17,378 nucleotides of DNA, taken from Thermodesulfobacteriales bacterium. Lineage in GTDB: Bacteria > Desulfobacterota > Thermodesulfobacteria > Thermodesulfobacteriales > Thermodesulfatatoraceae. Made by a program: the position numbers and the translations under genes. How positions within the stretch are numbered: the first letter of the stretch is position 1; the number at the start of each line of letters is the position of its first letter. Positions 15,725 to 17,378 of the stretch are shown piece after piece. The notes under the pieces were generated by a model. The model searched no databases. It was given only the letters and a program-made list of their open reading frames with translations, and was not told where the DNA came from. The stretch spans positions 1-17,378 of the forward strand of contig JALSPN010000044.1 in NCBI GenBank assembly GCA_026985945.1, read 5' to 3'.

Positions 15725-16012
15725 CTATTTTTTCTTTCCTTTTACTTTGCCTTTGTCAGCAGCATGGCCCCGATAAGTCCGTGTCGGGGCAAACTCTCCC
15801 AGTTTGTGACCCACCATATTTTCCGTAACATAGACCGGGATAAACTTGTGCCCGTTATGGACCGCAAAGGTAAGACCTACAAATTCCGGCAAAATGGTCG
15901 AACGCCGACTCCAGGTCTTGATAACCTTTTTATCTCCTGTCTCAAGGGCCTTACGCACTTTTTTGAATAAATGTTCATCTACAAAAGGCCCTTTCTTCTT
16001 TGACCTAGGCAT
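15725..16012 (-). CDS. rpsS: 30S ribosomal protein S19
   Basis: This is a 95-residue 30S head protein that pairs with S13. [38 protein letters not shown] and [20 protein letters not shown] are diagnostic. It ends in a lysine-rich tail. GAGGTGA precedes the ATG, 11 bases after the rplB stop. Confidence 0.99.
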   Translation of the reverse strand: MPRSKKKGPFVDEHLFKKVRKALETGDKKVIKTWSRRSTILPEFVGLTFAVHNGHKFIPVYVTENMVGHKLGEFAPTRTYRGHAADKGKVKGKKK

Positions 16013-16023
16013 ATTTCACCTCT

Positions 16024-16851
16024 CTAACCCTTGCGTCTTCTCACGATAAATTTATCTGAAGGTTTCTTACCACGGGTCTTAAGCCCCTTGGCCAGCTGCC
16101 CCCACGGAGAACAGGGATGCCGGCCACCGTGGGTCCGACCTTCTCCACCACCCATGGGATGATCTACCGGGTTCATAGCTACCCCTCGCACATGAGGCCG
16201 CCTGCCAAGCCAGCGGGAACGACCTGCTTTCCCGATGGAAACGTTTTCATGATCAATATTGCCGACCTGACCAATAGTCGCCCGGCAATTGAGATGAACC
16301 ATCCGGATCTCTCCTGAAGGAAGCCGCAAATGGGCATAATTGCCTTCTTTAGCCATAAGCTGGGCAAAAGTCCCGGCGGCTCGCGCCAGCTGCCCTCCCT
16401 TACCGGGCCGCAACTCAATGTTATGAACAATTGTTCCCAGGGGGATGTTTTTAAGGGGCATACAATTGCCTACTTTTACCTCTACTTCTTCACCGGACAT
16501 GAGAACATCTCCCACTTTAAGCCCCAGAGGCGCAATAATATAACGCTTTTCTCCATCCGCATAATGCAAGAGGGCAATATTGGCCGAACGGTTGGGATCG
16601 TATTCAATCGCTGCCACCTTGGCCGGAATCCCGTCTTTGTCACGCTTGAAATCGATCTTGCGGTAGAGACGTTTGTGCCCTCCCCCGCGAAACCGGGTAG
16701 TTACCCGACCATAATTATTGCGCCCTCCGCTCTTTGGTAAGGGCTCAAGGAGGGACTTTTCCGGCTCCTTACCAGGAGTAAGGTCCGGGTCAATTACGAA
16801 ACTCATAAAACGACGCCCGGGTGAGGTTGGCTTACACTTCTTGATAGGCAT
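16024..16851 (-). CDS. rplB: 50S ribosomal protein L2
   Basis: This is a 275-residue protein needed for subunit joining and peptidyl transferase activity. It starts [16 protein letters not shown] and has the internal SH3-like/OB domains. The [19 protein letters not shown] loop is at about 222-240, where H231 corresponds to the E. coli His229 implicated in peptidyl transfer. The second histidine of the common HPHGGGEG is methionine here, a variant I believe also occurs in other phyla. The ATG lies 12 bases after the rplW stop, with TAAGGGG as SD. Confidence 0.99.
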   Translation of the reverse strand: MPIKKCKPTSPGRRFMSFVIDPDLTPGKEPEKSLLEPLPKSGGRNNYGRVTTRFRGGGHKRLYRKIDFKRDKDGIPAKVAAIEYDPNRSANIALLHYADGEKRYIIAPLGLKVGDVLMSGEEVEVKVGNCMPLKNIPLGTIVHNIELRPGKGGQLARAAGTFAQLMAKEGNYAHLRLPSGEIRMVHLNCRATIGQVGNIDHENVSIGKAGRSRWLGRRPHVRGVAMNPVDHPMGGGEGRTHGGRHPCSPWGQLAKGLKTRGKKPSDKFIVRRRKG

Positions 16852-16863
16852 AACTCTTACCCC

Positions 16864-17154
16864 TTATACCGTTTCAAAGAATTCTATGGTTTGACCTGGT
16901 GCCAGCCTTACAATGGCCTTCTTTCTCACCGAACGCCGCCCTTCGTAGCGATAAATGCGCTTGGGCTTTCCCTTCACGCGAATCGTCTGCACCTTCTCCA
17001 CCTTGACGTTGAAGAGATCTTCCACCGCCTTTTTGATCTCAATCTTGTTGGCGTCCGGATGGACCCAAAAAGTTACCTGATTATTCTTCTCCTTGAGATA
17101 CATAGACTTTTCTGTAATCACCGGCTGCAAAATGATCTCTCTCGGGTCCTTCAT
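16864..17154 (-). CDS. rplW: 50S ribosomal protein L23
   Basis: This is a 96-residue protein at the tunnel exit, the docking site for trigger factor and [43 protein letters not shown] and [18 protein letters not shown] are typical. The ATG overlaps the rplD stop as ATGA, giving translational coupling to L4. Confidence 0.98.
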   Translation of the reverse strand: MKDPREIILQPVITEKSMYLKEKNNQVTFWVHPDANKIEIKKAVEDLFNVKVEKVQTIRVKGKPKRIYRYEGRRSVRKKAIVRLAPGQTIEFFETV

Positions 17155-17378
17155 TTCGAAAGCCTCTCCTCAATTTTTGGCAAAGCCTCACGCTTTATAA
17201 GCAAATATTCGTAGTCCAACACGTCGTAAACATTGAGCCCCTCAACGGCCAGCACCTTAACCGTTGGCAAATTACGGGCACTTTTTTCTAAAATCTCATC
17301 CCGCTCCGGAACCACCACCAGAGCGTCCTCAACTCCCAGGTTCTTCAAAAATTCCACGAATTTTTTGGTCTTTATTTC
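17151..17378 (-). CDS. rplD: 50S ribosomal protein L4, C-terminal part only
   Basis: The frame is open to the right edge and gives the last 75 residues of L4 ([53 protein letters not shown]). This is the globular C-terminal half of a protein usually about 200-210 residues long, with the tunnel-constriction loop beyond the edge. A GTG at 17357 is internal, not the start. In gamma-proteobacteria L4 represses the S10 operon; the leader that would show this is outside the window. Confidence 0.96.
   Translation of the reverse strand, partial: EIKTKKFVEFLKNLGVEDALVVVPERDEILEKSARNLPTVKVLAVEGLNVYDVLDYEYLLIKREALPKIEERLSK

Overview
The window is a bacterial chromosome segment in which every supported gene lies on the minus strand, so it is transcribed from right to left. 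Most of it (about 17378 down to 3313) is the S10-spc-alpha ribosomal protein supercluster. It enters inside rplD and runs rplD-rplW-rplB-rpsS-rplV-rpsC-rplP-rpmC-rpsQ-rplN-rplX-rplE-rpsN-rpsH-rplF-rplR-rpsE-rpmD-rplO-secY-adk-map-infA-rpmJ-rpsM-rpsK-rpsD-rpoA-rplQ. Gaps are a few to about 35 bases and several genes overlap, which indicates a polycistronic unit with translational coupling. A strong intrinsic terminator follows rplQ. The products form both ribosomal subunits, the SecY translocon, adenylate kinase, methionine aminopeptidase, IF-1 and the RNA polymerase alpha subunit.

Downstream of the terminator (3255 to 1) is a smaller accessory group: a soluble PAS histidine kinase with no visible response regulator; a close LeuT-type Na+/amino-acid symporter; a 42-residue membrane ORF (381-509) that overlaps the symporter stop codon as ATGA; and the 5' part of rarA, cut by the window edge. 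The small ORF has its own GGAGG Shine-Dalgarno and looks like a small accessory subunit of the transporter. A perfect 10-bp inverted repeat (3191-3220) would hide the ribosome binding site of the kinase gene if it folds in the mRNA.

Organism (inference): a Gram-negative-type, probably thermophilic anaerobe, most like the Thermodesulfobacteria/Desulfobacterota. The reasons are the supercluster order with adk-map-infA-rpmJ between secY and rpsM, the many zinc-binding versions (S4, S14, L36, L24, Adk), a LeuT resembling the Aquifex protein, frequent TTG starts, and moderate G+C by eye. A 16S or whole-proteome placement would be needed to confirm this.

The ribosomal part is mostly orthodox. Unusual points there are a roughly 100-residue acidic tail on L17, an N-terminal extension plus a C-terminal zinc ribbon on L24, and TTG starts in rpsC, rpsE, rpsM, rpsD and map. 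The least explained parts are the LeuT-linked small ORF and the inverted repeat before the kinase. I found no CRISPR array, insertion sequence, prophage gene, tRNA or rRNA, and no gene-free stretch longer than about 130 bases.
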